The translations under genes were made by a program, and so were the position numbers. DNA of 64,000 nucleotides from Bacillus sp. AFS006103 (GTDB taxonomy: Bacteria; Bacillota; Bacilli; Bacillales; Cytobacillaceae). The notes below the pieces were generated by a model. That model saw only the letters and a program-made list of their open reading frames with translations, had not been told where the DNA came from and ran no database searches. Shown in pieces: positions 17,444 to 26,831 of this stretch. The DNA lies in NCBI GenBank assembly GCA_002559145.1, contig NTXX01000087.1, forward strand, positions 1 through 64,000, written 5' to 3'. How positions within the stretch are numbered: position 1 is the first letter of the stretch; each line of letters starts with the position of its first letter.

Positions 17444-19198
17444 TTAATAATCGAACTCGATTCCGTTACGATCGTTACTTTCATTTGCAGTTGGATTGTA
17501 TTGGAATGTGTCAGTGTTTCTTGTGCCTTCAGAGTGTGAAGACGTATGACAGCCCCAACATACAGCCATGTTAGTGTAACGTTTTAAAGCAGAAGATGGG
17601 TTTTTATCTATCATGTAATCATTTGCTAATGTTGCACGTGCAGTTGAATCAGTTACAGTTGAGAAGTAATTAGGGTCAGCAATGATCTCAGATAATTTTT
17701 TACCACGAGCGTCTCTCATGACTGTTACGTCAGTACCGTGTGCATAGTGACAGCGTACGCAAGTGTAGCTATCAGATGTTGTAGTGTGACGGTATGCATG
17801 GTCAAATGTACCTTCACCCTGATTTGTTGCTGTTTGTTTAGAAGATGTTGCTAAATAGTCAGTATGACAAGCCGAACAGAAAGCAGACATTGCAGCACCA
17901 CGGCCCGAAACATATCCTGGGTTATTAGTACCGTCAGCTTTTTTGCTTGCCCATAGAGAAGATACAGTAGTTGTTGCTACGTTATTAGCATCAAAAGCTG
18001 AAACGTCTAACTTAACAACATAACCACGAGCAATATCAGCTTTAGTTAATGCATTTACAGTTGCTACTAATGATGAAGTAGATTTAACAGCTGCGAAACC
18101 ATTACCTAAAACTTCACCTTTTTTAAGTTGGTCGGTGTCGAACTTTTTAGATCCATCAGCATTTTGTAAAGTAGTCCAGTAAATCTTATTTGTATGACTT
18201 GCATCAAACTCATATCCATGTAACCATGGAGCTGTATCGATTTCATACATTGGAGTTGGTGTTACTTTATCAGCCGCTTTTTTATCTGGATTCCATTTCA
18301 TTAATTGAAGAACAATGTCTCCAGCAACTAATCCCTTTGCAGTATAGTCAGGATTAGAATTAATATTAGTTGCATCTAATGTAATTCTGTTTACTACATA
18401 GTTACTTGTTATAGGGTTACCACCTGCATCATTAAACGAAAAGTTTCCAGCTGCATTTATTGTGTTAACATCTTGGTTAGAGACAACAGGAACGTTAGTT
18501 ACTTTTTTACCACCTTGATCGAGTGTTAGGTTACCCATACCGTTTGGATCTGGACTTAATAAACGATCAGAGTAAGATCCATGCGGTGCGTGACAGCTTG
18601 CGCAAGTGAATTCTGCAGTCCAGTTATCTGTACCGTTCGTTTTTCCACCAGGAGCAGCTTTTAATTCAACTGTTCCGTTAGCTAAGTGGACTGACATGTT
18701 ACCGTCATGTGTTCCGCCGAATGTACCAGCAGAATCAGAACCAGTAAATACGTTGTAGAAGCCTAATGTACCATCATGACATGCTGTACAAGTTGCATAT
18801 TCGCCATCTTTGAACAATAAGTTCTTAGATGCACCAGTATGCGTTTGGTGACAGCTAGCACAAGAGTTAGTGTTGTTCATGTAAGATCCGTGTGTACGTT
18901 GTGTTCCGTGTGATCCGTCTGCTTTAACCATGTTGTTATCAGATTTGATAACTTGGTTGAAAGTTGAACCATCATTAGTACCTACACCAGTACCAGTTTT
19001 GTTGGCGTTGCTTTTAACAGTTCCATCATAGCTGTTATCATTTGCACCATCAGTTGTAACTACACCTGCTTGAACATCAGCAGGATCCCCTGGTGGTGTT
19101 GCAACAGGGTTACTACCTGCAGCAGAAGCCACGATGCTAAACATTGCTACTAACATTAATGTTAGCAAGAATGAAAAGCTTACTTTAATCTTACTCAT
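17444..19198 (-). CDS. Secreted hexahaem cytochrome c, OmcS-like haem pattern
   Basis: A 584-residue exported protein with signal peptide (cleavage near VASAAGS, residue 27). Six CXXCH motifs start at residues 113, 137, 199, 441, 480 and 547: CASCHQTH, CTACHDG, CASCHAPHGSY, CSACHTDY, CVRCHYAHGTD and CWGCH. About 12 further histidines could serve as distal ligands. Order and flanking residues resemble what I recall of the Geobacter filament cytochrome OmcS (hexahaem, CxxCHxPHG at haem 3, MSxxCxxCHTD at haem 4, CxxCHxAH at haem 5). Here a 235-residue insert lies between haems 3 and 4. There is no wall anchor. It is last in a tightly spaced run of five genes. The ribosome site GGGAGG is strong, and a perfect orphan Shine-Dalgarno lies about 90 bases upstream. 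A polymeric nanowire role is a hypothesis. Confidence 0.9.
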   Translation of the reverse strand: MSKIKVSFSFLLTLMLVAMFSIVASAAGSNPVATPPGDPADVQAGVVTTDGANDNSYDGTVKSNANKTGTGVGTNDGSTFNQVIKSDNNMVKADGSHGTQRTHGSYMNNTNSCASCHQTHTGASKNLLFKDGEYATCTACHDGTLGFYNVFTGSDSAGTFGGTHDGNMSVHLANGTVELKAAPGGKTNGTDNWTAEFTCASCHAPHGSYSDRLLSPDPNGMGNLTLDQGGKKVTNVPVVSNQDVNTINAAGNFSFNDAGGNPITSNYVVNRITLDATNINSNPDYTAKGLVAGDIVLQLMKWNPDKKAADKVTPTPMYEIDTAPWLHGYEFDASHTNKIYWTTLQNADGSKKFDTDQLKKGEVLGNGFAAVKSTSSLVATVNALTKADIARGYVVKLDVSAFDANNVATTTVSSLWASKKADGTNNPGYVSGRGAAMSAFCSACHTDYLATSSKQTATNQGEGTFDHAYRHTTTSDSYTCVRCHYAHGTDVTVMRDARGKKLSEIIADPNYFSTVTDSTARATLANDYMIDKNPSSALKRYTNMAVCWGCHTSSHSEGTRNTDTFQYNPTANESNDRNGIEFDY

Positions 19199-19283
19199 TC
19201 CAAAAACCTCCCATAATTCTCTCTTTTTTTCTCTCTTTTTTAATCTAAACTATGATATTAAAACATTGACCCTAATTTGAGGC

Positions 19284-19294
19284 ATCACCTCCTT
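19284..19294 (-). promoter_or_regulatory. Orphan perfect Shine-Dalgarno in the hexahaem leader (STAB-SD-like)
   Basis: AAGGAGGTGAT, an 11-base perfect match to the 16S 3' end, lies about 86 nt upstream of the hexahaem ATG, which has its own GGGAGG site. The only ATG nearby is two bases after the SD and would open an 11-codon frame. Bacillus cry3A carries such a distant SD that protects mRNA 5' ends (STAB-SD); a similar role for an abundant cytochrome is inferred. Confidence 0.5.
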
Positions 19295-19312
19295 AAATAG
19301 ATCGGTAGTTTT

Positions 19313-20278
19313 TTAATAGTAAAGTGCAACCCGTTGATTCAAGGTGTCGGTAATATATACCCGGTCGTTATCATCAACATATAAGCCATTTGGAAGATAG
19401 AATTGTTCGTTTTGGTCCCCCATTGAACCAAAGGTAAAGACTTGTTCACCTTTTTCATTAAATCCATAAATCGTGTGAGATAAGTTGTTTACGACATATA
19501 GAATACCGCGTGAGTCAACGCCTATTCCACGTGGGTTAACGAAAACTGACGAGCCTTTACCATCCTTTGAGCCGTTAATTGTACGAAGGTATTTTCCTTT
19601 TTGGTCGAAGGCTAGAATTCTTTGATTTCCAGAATCTGAGACAAAAAGTTCACCTGTTTTTTTATCTAAAGCAATCGCATTTGGGGCTTTAAATTTATCA
19701 TCCTTATTAGCACCAGTGCTAATTTCTAGCACCTTTTCGCCAGAAAGTTTAAAGACATAAACTTTGTTTTGTTGAACATCCGTCACATATAATTTTTCGT
19801 CAAAGATACGAATTCCTGCAGGTGTTTTTATTAATTTCTTTTTGTCATCAAAGTATTTTATAAATTTCCCTTTTGGATCATGTATAGAGATTTTTCCATT
19901 ATATAAATCGGCTACATAAACATTTCCTTCTTTATCCCCGGCAATCCCATAAGGAAATTTAAATTGACCTTTTCCTTCGCCCTCTTTACCAAACCTAAAT
20001 ATTGGTGTTCCAGCTGTATCAAATACTTGAACCCGCTTGTTATTGGTGTCAGAGACATATAAAAACTCGCCAATTTTTGCGATATCCATTGGTTTATCCA
20101 ATGAATTATCAAAGTCACCATAGATTAGTTGGCTAAAGGTAGGCGGAGCATCAGGGTTTACCAAATTAGGTGCTTTTTTCACAACAGATTGCATATTCAG
20201 AAAGTAAATGGCAGCAAATGCAGCAATTGTAAGAACAACTATCCCGCTCATCCACTTATAGACGGTCTTTTTCTTCAT
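19313..20278 (-). CDS. Membrane-anchored NHL-repeat beta-propeller protein
   Basis: A 321-residue protein with one N-terminal membrane segment (residues about 10-28) and an extracytoplasmic six-bladed NHL propeller (about 55-321). Blades carry the family signature: LYVSDTNNKRVQVFD, VYVADLYNGKISIHD, LYVTDVQQNKVYVFK, LFVSDSGNQRILAFD, LYVVNNLSHTIYGFN and VYITDTLNQRVALYY. Such propellers act as protein-binding scaffolds. It lies 19 bp from the TPR gene and just upstream of the hexahaem gene, so they are probably one operon. I recall an NHL gene beside omcS in Geobacter, which makes an assembly or scaffold role for the hexahaem protein plausible. No catalytic residues or haem motif are seen. Confidence 0.88.
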   Translation of the reverse strand: MKKKTVYKWMSGIVVLTIAAFAAIYFLNMQSVVKKAPNLVNPDAPPTFSQLIYGDFDNSLDKPMDIAKIGEFLYVSDTNNKRVQVFDTAGTPIFRFGKEGEGKGQFKFPYGIAGDKEGNVYVADLYNGKISIHDPKGKFIKYFDDKKKLIKTPAGIRIFDEKLYVTDVQQNKVYVFKLSGEKVLEISTGANKDDKFKAPNAIALDKKTGELFVSDSGNQRILAFDQKGKYLRTINGSKDGKGSSVFVNPRGIGVDSRGILYVVNNLSHTIYGFNEKGEQVFTFGSMGDQNEQFYLPNGLYVDDNDRVYITDTLNQRVALYY

Positions 20279-20297
20279 TGTTTTTCAACCCCTATAG

Positions 20298-21014
20298 CTA
20301 TTTTTTAGCGACTCTTTCAAGTCCTTCTAATGCTGGTTTATACAGAGGGTCGTAGCTAAGTGCGTCCTTGTAGATTTGTTCAGCATTCTTCTTGTCACCT
20401 TGATCTTCTGCGACTCTACCAACTTCATAAATAATATCAGTATTTGCTGGCATTAATTTATTTGCCTCGTTAAGAGCTTCAATAGCTTCTTTATACATTT
20501 TAAGTTTTCTATAAGACATTCCCTTCAAAAGAAAACCTTTGTAATCTTTTGGTGAGATTTCAGTTGCTTTTTGAGCCATTTTTACTGAATCATTAAGGCG
20601 ATTTTCCTTATTGTAAACAAGACCTAAGTTAAAGTAAGCGGTGAAATAATTTTTATCTAAATCAAGTGCCATTTTATATTGATCAATAGCTTCTTCATTA
20701 TCCCCGTTTAAGAAGTAGGCGTAACCAAGATCAACATGGGACTTTGGATCATTAGGCTTTGCATCAGCAACAGCTTTTGCTGAATCTAATTGCTCAGCTA
20801 AACGACTATTATCGTACTTAGACCAAAAATATTTTTGGCTGACATAATAACACGCACCAACTGAAACAACTAAAGTAAGAAGCAATATCAGAAGCGATTG
20901 CCACCATTTGAATTTCTCATTTTTCGTACCATTAGATTTCTTCTTCTTTTTTTCAGGTTCTTGTTTTGATCGTGTTTCTTGTTCTTTGTTGAGCGGTTGT
21001 TCTTGAGCTTCCAT
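20298..21014 (-). CDS. Membrane-anchored TPR protein
   Basis: A 238-residue protein. A very basic, lysine-rich N-terminus (residues 1-35) precedes one membrane segment (about 38-60, SLLILLLTLVVSVGACYYV). Four TPR units follow (about 90-235: SHVDLGYAYFLNGDNEEAIDQY, FTAYFNLGLVYNKENRLNDSV and others). The positive N-terminus predicts that the TPRs lie outside the membrane. It sits between the dodecahaem cytochrome and the NHL gene with gaps of 33 and 19 bp, so it is probably translated from the same mRNA. TPRs bind other proteins, and CcmG/NrfG-like TPRs aid haem attachment, so a maturation or assembly role is possible but unproven. TAGGAGGG precedes the ATG. Confidence 0.87.
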   Translation of the reverse strand: MEAQEQPLNKEQETRSKQEPEKKKKKSNGTKNEKFKWWQSLLILLLTLVVSVGACYYVSQKYFWSKYDNSRLAEQLDSAKAVADAKPNDPKSHVDLGYAYFLNGDNEEAIDQYKMALDLDKNYFTAYFNLGLVYNKENRLNDSVKMAQKATEISPKDYKGFLLKGMSYRKLKMYKEAIEALNEANKLMPANTDIIYEVGRVAEDQGDKKNAEQIYKDALSYDPLYKPALEGLERVAKK

Positions 21015-21047
21015 ACGAACCCTCCTAATCTAGCAAATACAAACTTC

Positions 21048-22211
21048 TTATTTTAAATGGCAGGCTGAGCATGTCCTTTTTACGTGACAGGTATAACAAA
21101 AATCAGTTACTTTTTGATTTTCAGAAAGTGTTACAGGATGCCTTTCTTTGTCGAATCCCTTATGCATTGCAGGATGACAGGATGAGCAGGCAACCATTGT
21201 GGTTTTAACCCCACCAGCTGCTTGGTAGTTATGGCAGGCTAAACATTGCTGTTTATCCTTTGATGCCTGATTACCATGTTCCATCATCCAACGATTACTG
21301 TGGCTAGCTGGACGTTTACTATGGCAATCCTTGCAAAAGGTATTATCTTTCGCATAATCATAATGATTTTTTTTCTTTTGTACATACTCTGTGTCTTTTT
21401 TAAGATAGCTAGTTAAAGTAGATACTTGGTCGTAACCTTCAACAGGTTCGGTCGACATATCCTTATGACACTGATTGCACTTTTGCAAATTCTTTGCTGC
21501 AAGTTTCCCGTGGTTCTTTGTTGCAAAGTCTGCTTTTTTATGAGTTTTCGGAATCATTCCTGTTGTGTGACAAGCAGAACATTTAGTTGTAACTTTTCGT
21601 GCTTTATGACATTCAATACAAGTATCCATATCTGGGCGAATGAATTTCGTATCCGCCATCGCTGCTTTTCCAACCTTATTGTCCCATTTGTCAAGGTCTG
21701 TTGTAAAAGTCATTTTACGATCGGCGACTTTACCATGAGCTACACCACTATGGCACTGGATACATTCAACACCTTCAGTTTTATGTTTATCATGTGGAAT
21801 GATTAGGTCCCCTGATGGTGTAACTTCACGTTTTAACACATCATGACATGATTCACATGCACTATCTTTAATTTCACCAGGCATTCGAATTGGTGCAGCA
21901 GATGTGCTCGTTGAATGGTTCCTTAATTGCTCAACTACCCCTTGAGCTTTATTTTTTGCTAAATCCTTTAACACCGGGTCGGTATGACAGCTGGTACAAT
22001 CTACTTCACTGTGTGTGGAGGCTTTCCATGTGTATACCTCCGGTTTCATTTCATGACAGGATGCGCAAAATTCTGAGCTGGATGTTGTTTCTAGCCCTAC
22101 GAAGCTGAGGCCAAAGAAGATAGCTAGAAACAACACAGTTAGAGTTACATATTTGATTAACTTATAGCGAAAACGGGGAGGGGCCGACCGCGTTTCTTGT
22201 TCTTCTTCCAT
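21048..22211 (-). CDS. Membrane-anchored dodecahaem cytochrome c (NapC/NrfH-like N-terminus)
   Basis: A 387-residue protein with one N-terminal membrane helix (about 18-40) and twelve CXXCH motifs: CASCH, CTSCH, CESCH, CIQCH, CIECH, CSACH, CNQCH, CKDCH, CLACH, CSSCH, CYTCH and CSACH. The first motif lies in FCASCHEMKPE, the NapC/NrfH-type quinol-oxidising layout with a nearby methionine. The motif ...GVECIQCHSGVAHGKVA resembles the equivalent part of the decahaem genes on either side of secA, so all three share an origin. It lies 27 bp after the decahaem gene and 33 bp before the TPR gene. It probably relays electrons from the membrane quinol oxidase module outward. CAGGAGGG gives strong initiation. 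Confidence 0.9.
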   Translation of the reverse strand: MEEEQETRSAPPRFRYKLIKYVTLTVLFLAIFFGLSFVGLETTSSSEFCASCHEMKPEVYTWKASTHSEVDCTSCHTDPVLKDLAKNKAQGVVEQLRNHSTSTSAAPIRMPGEIKDSACESCHDVLKREVTPSGDLIIPHDKHKTEGVECIQCHSGVAHGKVADRKMTFTTDLDKWDNKVGKAAMADTKFIRPDMDTCIECHKARKVTTKCSACHTTGMIPKTHKKADFATKNHGKLAAKNLQKCNQCHKDMSTEPVEGYDQVSTLTSYLKKDTEYVQKKKNHYDYAKDNTFCKDCHSKRPASHSNRWMMEHGNQASKDKQQCLACHNYQAAGGVKTTMVACSSCHPAMHKGFDKERHPVTLSENQKVTDFCYTCHVKRTCSACHLK

Positions 22212-22238
22212 AAAGCGACCCTCCTGAACAAGTATCTG

Positions 22239-23648
22239 TTATTTCTTCTTGTCAGATTTAAATCCTGTTCTGTGACAGTATTGGCAATAAACATCTGTTG
22301 GTGCTTTTACTTGTGCTGAGCCTGGTATTGGCTTTGTACGGTCATGACAAACGAAGCATTCTGATTTTTGAGTATCAGTTTTCGCTTTCGACGCGTGAGC
22401 TGTTAACCATTTGTCACTGTCGACGTGTCCTGGTGGACGGTTGCCGTGACAGGCGCTACAGAATTTATTGATTCGTGATTGGTCTTTTACGACTGTAATG
22501 TTCGGTACATATTTTGTTTTGGTTTCTTTCATCTTAAGGATTGAAATAATATCTTCTTTTGGTATTGCTCTGAACCATTTTGAATCCTGGTGACAGTTCA
22601 CGCATTTATCTAATTCTTGAATGGCTGTGCCGCCGTGATTTCCATTCCATCCTTGTACTTTATGACTCTTCGGAACTTTAACTTTTTTATGACAAGTTTC
22701 ACAAGCCATGGAAAGCTTGACGTCTTTTTGCTGTTTGCCAATTGCTTGTAAGATGATATCTTGTGTTTTTTGATCATGTTCCGCTAATGCTTCTGCTTCT
22801 GTCTTTTCACCTTCATGTGTTGCCTCAGTTGTTGCTACAGCTGCAGTTTCTGTAGTTGCTGCGGAAGAGCCTTCTTTCTTGCCTTCTTCCATTTTTTTCT
22901 CAAGTTCTTCTGGATTTGGCGGAACGCTGTAAGCAGCTTCCTTCCAAGGTTTTATGCCGTTGTTTACTTTATCGTGGCAATCAATACATGTTCCCATGTT
23001 TGGTCTTAGGTATTTCTTTTCCATTAATTTCTCGGCACTCTCTGCCGTCCATTTGCCGCGAACTTCTTCGACGTTGATCCCACGAGATGCCATTTTCGCG
23101 TGCACGACACCGGCATGGCAGGTGATACAAGGAATATCTTGTTCGATATGTCCTTTGTGATTTACTTTTAAGTCCCCGGATGCGGTTACGAGTCGGTTCT
23201 TCGAGTGACACTGCAAACAGTTTTCGTTTGAAACGGCTTCTTCTTCCGTCTGAACGATCTGTTCAGGAACACCTGTCACGTGGTAGTATACTTCTTTAAC
23301 CGATTTCATTTTATGGGTAATCATATTAGTGAACCCAGGTTTGATATGACACTGTACACATGAAATCTGATTGTGGGCACTGGCAGTAAATGTTGAATAT
23401 TCGGGTGCCATTTCGTGACAGCTTGCACAGAATGTCGGTGAGTTAGTTGCTTGCAGAACTCCATAACCTCCACCAAATACAACGATACAGCCAACAAGTG
23501 AAACGAATAACAATTTCCATCTGTTGACTGGGTTCTTCCAGTCAATCGCTCGAAACTTTCGCCATAATCCGCGAATTAGGCCAACTTTTTTTCTATCTTC
23601 TCTACTTTCGGGATCTTTATCTTTATTTTTTTTCCCCCAAATGGCCAC
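22239..23648 (-). CDS. Membrane-anchored decahaem cytochrome c (NapC/NrfH-like), copy 1
   Basis: A 469-residue protein: basic cytoplasmic N-terminus, one membrane helix (about 46-68) and ten CXXCH motifs (CASCH, CVQCH, CLQCH, CITCH, CIDCH, CETCH, CVNCH, CSACH, CFVCH, CQYCH). The first four, starting FCASCHEMAPE, follow the NapC/NrfH tetrahaem quinol dehydrogenase pattern. A low-complexity A/T/E linker (about 248-290) divides the haem domain in two. The GTG at 23648 was chosen (MAIWGKK) with AAGGGTGA upstream. It is the first gene of the five-gene operon running to the hexahaem cytochrome. It is a close paralogue of 26908-28239, which lies on the opposite side of secA in inverted orientation. 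The likely role is quinol oxidation for extracellular electron transfer (inference). Confidence 0.9.
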   Translation of the reverse strand: MAIWGKKNKDKDPESREDRKKVGLIRGLWRKFRAIDWKNPVNRWKLLFVSLVGCIVVFGGGYGVLQATNSPTFCASCHEMAPEYSTFTASAHNQISCVQCHIKPGFTNMITHKMKSVKEVYYHVTGVPEQIVQTEEEAVSNENCLQCHSKNRLVTASGDLKVNHKGHIEQDIPCITCHAGVVHAKMASRGINVEEVRGKWTAESAEKLMEKKYLRPNMGTCIDCHDKVNNGIKPWKEAAYSVPPNPEELEKKMEEGKKEGSSAATTETAAVATTEATHEGEKTEAEALAEHDQKTQDIILQAIGKQQKDVKLSMACETCHKKVKVPKSHKVQGWNGNHGGTAIQELDKCVNCHQDSKWFRAIPKEDIISILKMKETKTKYVPNITVVKDQSRINKFCSACHGNRPPGHVDSDKWLTAHASKAKTDTQKSECFVCHDRTKPIPGSAQVKAPTDVYCQYCHRTGFKSDKKK

Positions 23649-23733
23649 TTAACTCACCCTTCCCATTTTGGATTGTTTCTCTATATATTTTCCATATTAA
23701 CCTCTCTAAAGGTAGTATCTAACATTGTGAGAG

Positions 23734-23759
23734 TATAATCCAATGTACAATTTGTGAAT
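23734..23759 (-). promoter_or_regulatory. ResD-like box and -10 of the cytochrome operon
   Basis: On the minus strand ATTCACAAA (23751-23759), the exact complement of the reported ResD consensus TTTGTGAAT, lies at -35 distance before TATACT/TTATACT near 23735-23740. No standard -35 is present, which fits an activator-dependent promoter for the operon that starts with the decahaem gene. Confidence 0.4.
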
Positions 23760-24076
23760 ATTTTTTCATAGGAATTTAGTATGACATTTCCCATTAAAAC
23801 AACTTAAAAACGTTGTTATCTTAGGAGTCACTTAACACTATTTATATGTTGTTTAATCTGTATAAGGTTGAATTTATATACAATATTAGTTTATCTTTAT
23901 ACAAAAATTATTGGAATTCGAATGGAAGTTCTTCTAGTTGGGATTCATTATCAAGACAACGTCATAGGTCTGCCATATTTGACAAAAAATCGAACATCTA
24001 TTTGAGCAAGTTGCGGCATTTAACTTGGTCAGATATATAATAGTAGATTGTACAAATCCTGCACTCCGCTACATTG

Positions 24077-24105
24077 TTGTCACTGTATGGATGAAATGGT
24101 AAGAT
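24077..24105 (+). promoter_or_regulatory. Probable sigma-A promoter of secA
   Basis: TTGTCA and TAAGAT are separated by 17 bp, giving a leader of about 80 nt before the secA ATG. It shows that the inverted secA still carries its own promoter and does not depend on hpf-side transcription. Confidence 0.55.
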
Positions 24106-24189
24106 AGGAAGGGTATTTAACGAAATTTTTGACTATGATTTTTTAAAAAAGAGTGCATTAGTCTCTATATATAAAGGAGCGTTCATCAA

Positions 24190-26703
24190 ATGATGGGGAT
24201 TTTAAATAAAGTGTTTGATCTGAACAAGCGTGAGCTGAAGCGGTTAGATAAGCTGGCCACAAAGATTGACGCATTGGCGTCGGAAACAGAAAGACTGACC
24301 GATGACCAACTGCGTGAGAAAACGGAAGAATTTAAGGCTCGCTATCAAAACGGAGAAACACTCGATGACCTACTCGTTGAAGCGTTTGCCGTTGTCCGTG
24401 AAGGCGCTCGCCGTGTGCTTGGTTTGTATCCGTATCATGTTCAGTTAATGGGCGGGATTTCTCTCCACGAAGGGAACATCTCGGAAATGAAAACGGGTGA
24501 AGGTAAAACGTTAACTGCGACCATGCCCGTTTATTTGAATGCTCTTTCCGGCAAAGGTGTCCATGTTGTTACGGTGAACGAATACCTAGCAAGCCGTGAC
24601 GCCGAAGAAATGGGTCAGTTGTATCAATTCTTAGGCTTAACAGTCGGTTTGAATTTAAATAGCATGGATAAAGAAGAAAAGCAGGCAGCTTATGCTGCTG
24701 ATATTACTTATGGAACAAATAACGAATTTGGTTTCGATTACTTGCGTGATAACATGGTCCTCTATAAGGAACAAAAAGTTCAGCGCCCACTTTTCTTTGG
24801 CGTTATTGATGAAGTTGACTCGATTTTAATTGACGAAGCCCGTACACCTTTAATTATTTCAGGCTCAGCGGCAAAGTCGGCTGTCCTTTATATTCAGGCG
24901 AATGGTTTTGTTCGTATGCTTTCAAAAGATACAGATTACACCTACGATGAAAAAACAAAGGGTGTGATGCTGACAGAAGAAGGGATCAGCAAGGCGGAAA
25001 AAGCTTTCGGGATTGATAACCTTTTTGACATGTCGCATGTTACCTTAAACCATCATATTAACCAGGCATTAAAAGCCAATGTCAGCATGCACCTCGATGT
25101 CGACTATGTCGTTCAAGAGGGTGAAATTGTGATCGTTGACCAGTTCACCGGTCGTTTAATGAAGGGGCGCCGCTACAGTGAAGGCTTGCACCAAGCGATT
25201 GAGGCAAAAGAAGGTCTCGAGGTTCAGAACGAAAGTATGACGATGGCAACGATTACGTTCCAGAACTATTTCCGTATGTATGAAAAATTAGCCGGTATGA
25301 CCGGTACGGCGAAAACGGAAGAGGAGGAATTCCGCAACATTTATAATATGAATGTTATCGTGATTCCTACGAATCGCCCGATCGTCCGTGATGACCGTGC
25401 TGATTTAATCTACTCCTCAATGGACGGCAAATTCCGTGCAGTAGTCGAGGATATCGCTGAGCGTAACCAAAAAGGACAGCCCGTACTTGTTGGTACGGTT
25501 GCGATTGAAACATCTGAGCTTATTTCTAAGTATTTATTGAAAAAAGGTATTCGCCACAATGTCTTGAACGCGAAAAACCATGAGCGTGAAGCAGAGATTA
25601 TTGCCGAAGCAGGTCACCAAGGTTCAGTTACGATTGCGACGAACATGGCCGGTCGTGGTACGGACATTAAACTTGGCGAAGGTGTCATAGAGTTGGGCGG
25701 ACTTGCTGTTATTGGTACGGAGCGCCATGAAAGCCGCCGGATTGATAACCAGCTCCGTGGACGTTCTGGACGTCAAGGGGACCCTGGTATTACACAGTTC
25801 TACTTATCAATGGAAGATGAGCTAATGCGCCGCTTCGGTTCAGATAATATGAAATCAATGATGGAACGCCTTGGTATGGATGATAATCAGCCTATTCAGA
25901 GTAAAATGGTCTCAAGAGCGGTTGAATCTGCGCAAAAACGCGTGGAGGGTAACAACTTTGATGCTCGGAAACAGCTCTTGCAATATGATGATGTTCTACG
26001 CCAACAGCGTGAGATCATTTATACCCAGCGTGATGAAGTATTAGAATCGGAAAACCTTCGTGAAATCGTTCAGAAGATGATCATGAACTCCATCGAGCGC
26101 AACGTGAATGCCCATGCATCGCGCCATGAAGATGAGGAAGAATGGAATCTACAAGCGATTGTCGATTATGTGCATGCCACTCTTTTACATGAGGGTGACA
26201 TGACAGCGGAAGATTTGAAGGACAAGGATCCAGGTGAAATTGTTGAGGCCATTTTTGCAAAAGTGAAAGAACGTTACGAGGAGAAAGAACAACTTCTTTT
26301 CCCTGAGCAAATGCGCGAATTTGAAAAGGTTGTTACGCTCCGGGCGGTTGACTCCAAGTGGATTGATCACATCGATGCAATGGACCAGCTTCGCCAAGGA
26401 ATCCATTTACGTGCATACGGACAAATCGATCCGCTTCGTGAATACCAGCATGAAGGCTTTGCGATGTTTGAGGCGATGATTCAATCAATTGAGGACGAAG
26501 CGGCCATGTATATCATGAAAGCGGAAATCCGCAATAACCTTGAGCGTCAAGAAGTAGCTAAGGGCCAAGCAGTGAATCCAAAAGAAGAAGGCGAACCCGT
26601 TAAGAAAAAGCCGAAAGTAAAGCAAATTGACGTCGGCCGTAACGATCCATGTATCTGCGGCAGCGGCAAGAAATATAAGAACTGCTGCGGGGCAGGGAAA
26701 TAA
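24190..26703 (+). CDS. secA: Preprotein translocase ATPase SecA
   Basis: SecA drives export of unfolded preproteins through SecYEG. The 837 residues match the Bacillus length (841). Visible motifs: MKTGEGKT Walker A (about 100), [15 protein letters not shown] Walker B/DEAD region (about 208), [10 protein letters not shown] and [11 protein letters not shown] helicase motifs, and the C-terminal SEC-C zinc motif ([17 protein letters not shown]). The first ATG of the pair at 24190 is used, since [10 protein letters not shown] aligns with B. subtilis MLGILNK and AAAGGAG is 10 bases upstream. In related genomes secA lies between hpf and prfB in their direction. Here it points the other way, with decahaem cytochrome genes on both sides. 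The sequence itself looks fully intact. Confidence 0.98.
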   Translation: MMGILNKVFDLNKRELKRLDKLATKIDALASETERLTDDQLREKTEEFKARYQNGETLDDLLVEAFAVVREGARRVLGLYPYHVQLMGGISLHEGNISEMKTGEGKTLTATMPVYLNALSGKGVHVVTVNEYLASRDAEEMGQLYQFLGLTVGLNLNSMDKEEKQAAYAADITYGTNNEFGFDYLRDNMVLYKEQKVQRPLFFGVIDEVDSILIDEARTPLIISGSAAKSAVLYIQANGFVRMLSKDTDYTYDEKTKGVMLTEEGISKAEKAFGIDNLFDMSHVTLNHHINQALKANVSMHLDVDYVVQEGEIVIVDQFTGRLMKGRRYSEGLHQAIEAKEGLEVQNESMTMATITFQNYFRMYEKLAGMTGTAKTEEEEFRNIYNMNVIVIPTNRPIVRDDRADLIYSSMDGKFRAVVEDIAERNQKGQPVLVGTVAIETSELISKYLLKKGIRHNVLNAKNHEREAEIIAEAGHQGSVTIATNMAGRGTDIKLGEGVIELGGLAVIGTERHESRRIDNQLRGRSGRQGDPGITQFYLSMEDELMRRFGSDNMKSMMERLGMDDNQPIQSKMVSRAVESAQKRVEGNNFDARKQLLQYDDVLRQQREIIYTQRDEVLESENLREIVQKMIMNSIERNVNAHASRHEDEEEWNLQAIVDYVHATLLHEGDMTAEDLKDKDPGEIVEAIFAKVKERYEEKEQLLFPEQMREFEKVVTLRAVDSKWIDHIDAMDQLRQGIHLRAYGQIDPLREYQHEGFAMFEAMIQSIEDEAAMYIMKAEIRNNLERQEVAKGQAVNPKEEGEPVKKKPKVKQIDVGRNDPCICGSGKKYKNCCGAGK

Positions 26704-26831
26704 ATTTTTGATATTTGATATCAACTTCGATGGTGATAATTAATTAAGGGCTGGCGATTGGATTCGCTGGCTCTTTTTGTTGTTTTGAAAGTATTAACGG
26801 GAGATTAAACATGACATTTGGCCTACATTTC

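Larger units (their letters stand above)
23649..24189. other. Divergent region between decahaem copy 1 and secA
   Basis: A 541-bp AT-rich gap. It carries a ResD-like box with an adjacent minus-strand -10 for the cytochrome operon and a sigma-A promoter for secA, both listed separately. A 64-codon plus-strand open frame at 23846-24040 has no ribosome site at proper distance and is not accepted. About 200 bp between these signals shows nothing recognisable. Confidence 0.5.

Noticed and set aside
23846-24040. 64-codon plus-strand frame upstream of secA
   Set aside because: The nearest AGGAG is about 20 bases away, composition is like the AT-rich gap, and no family similarity is recognised.
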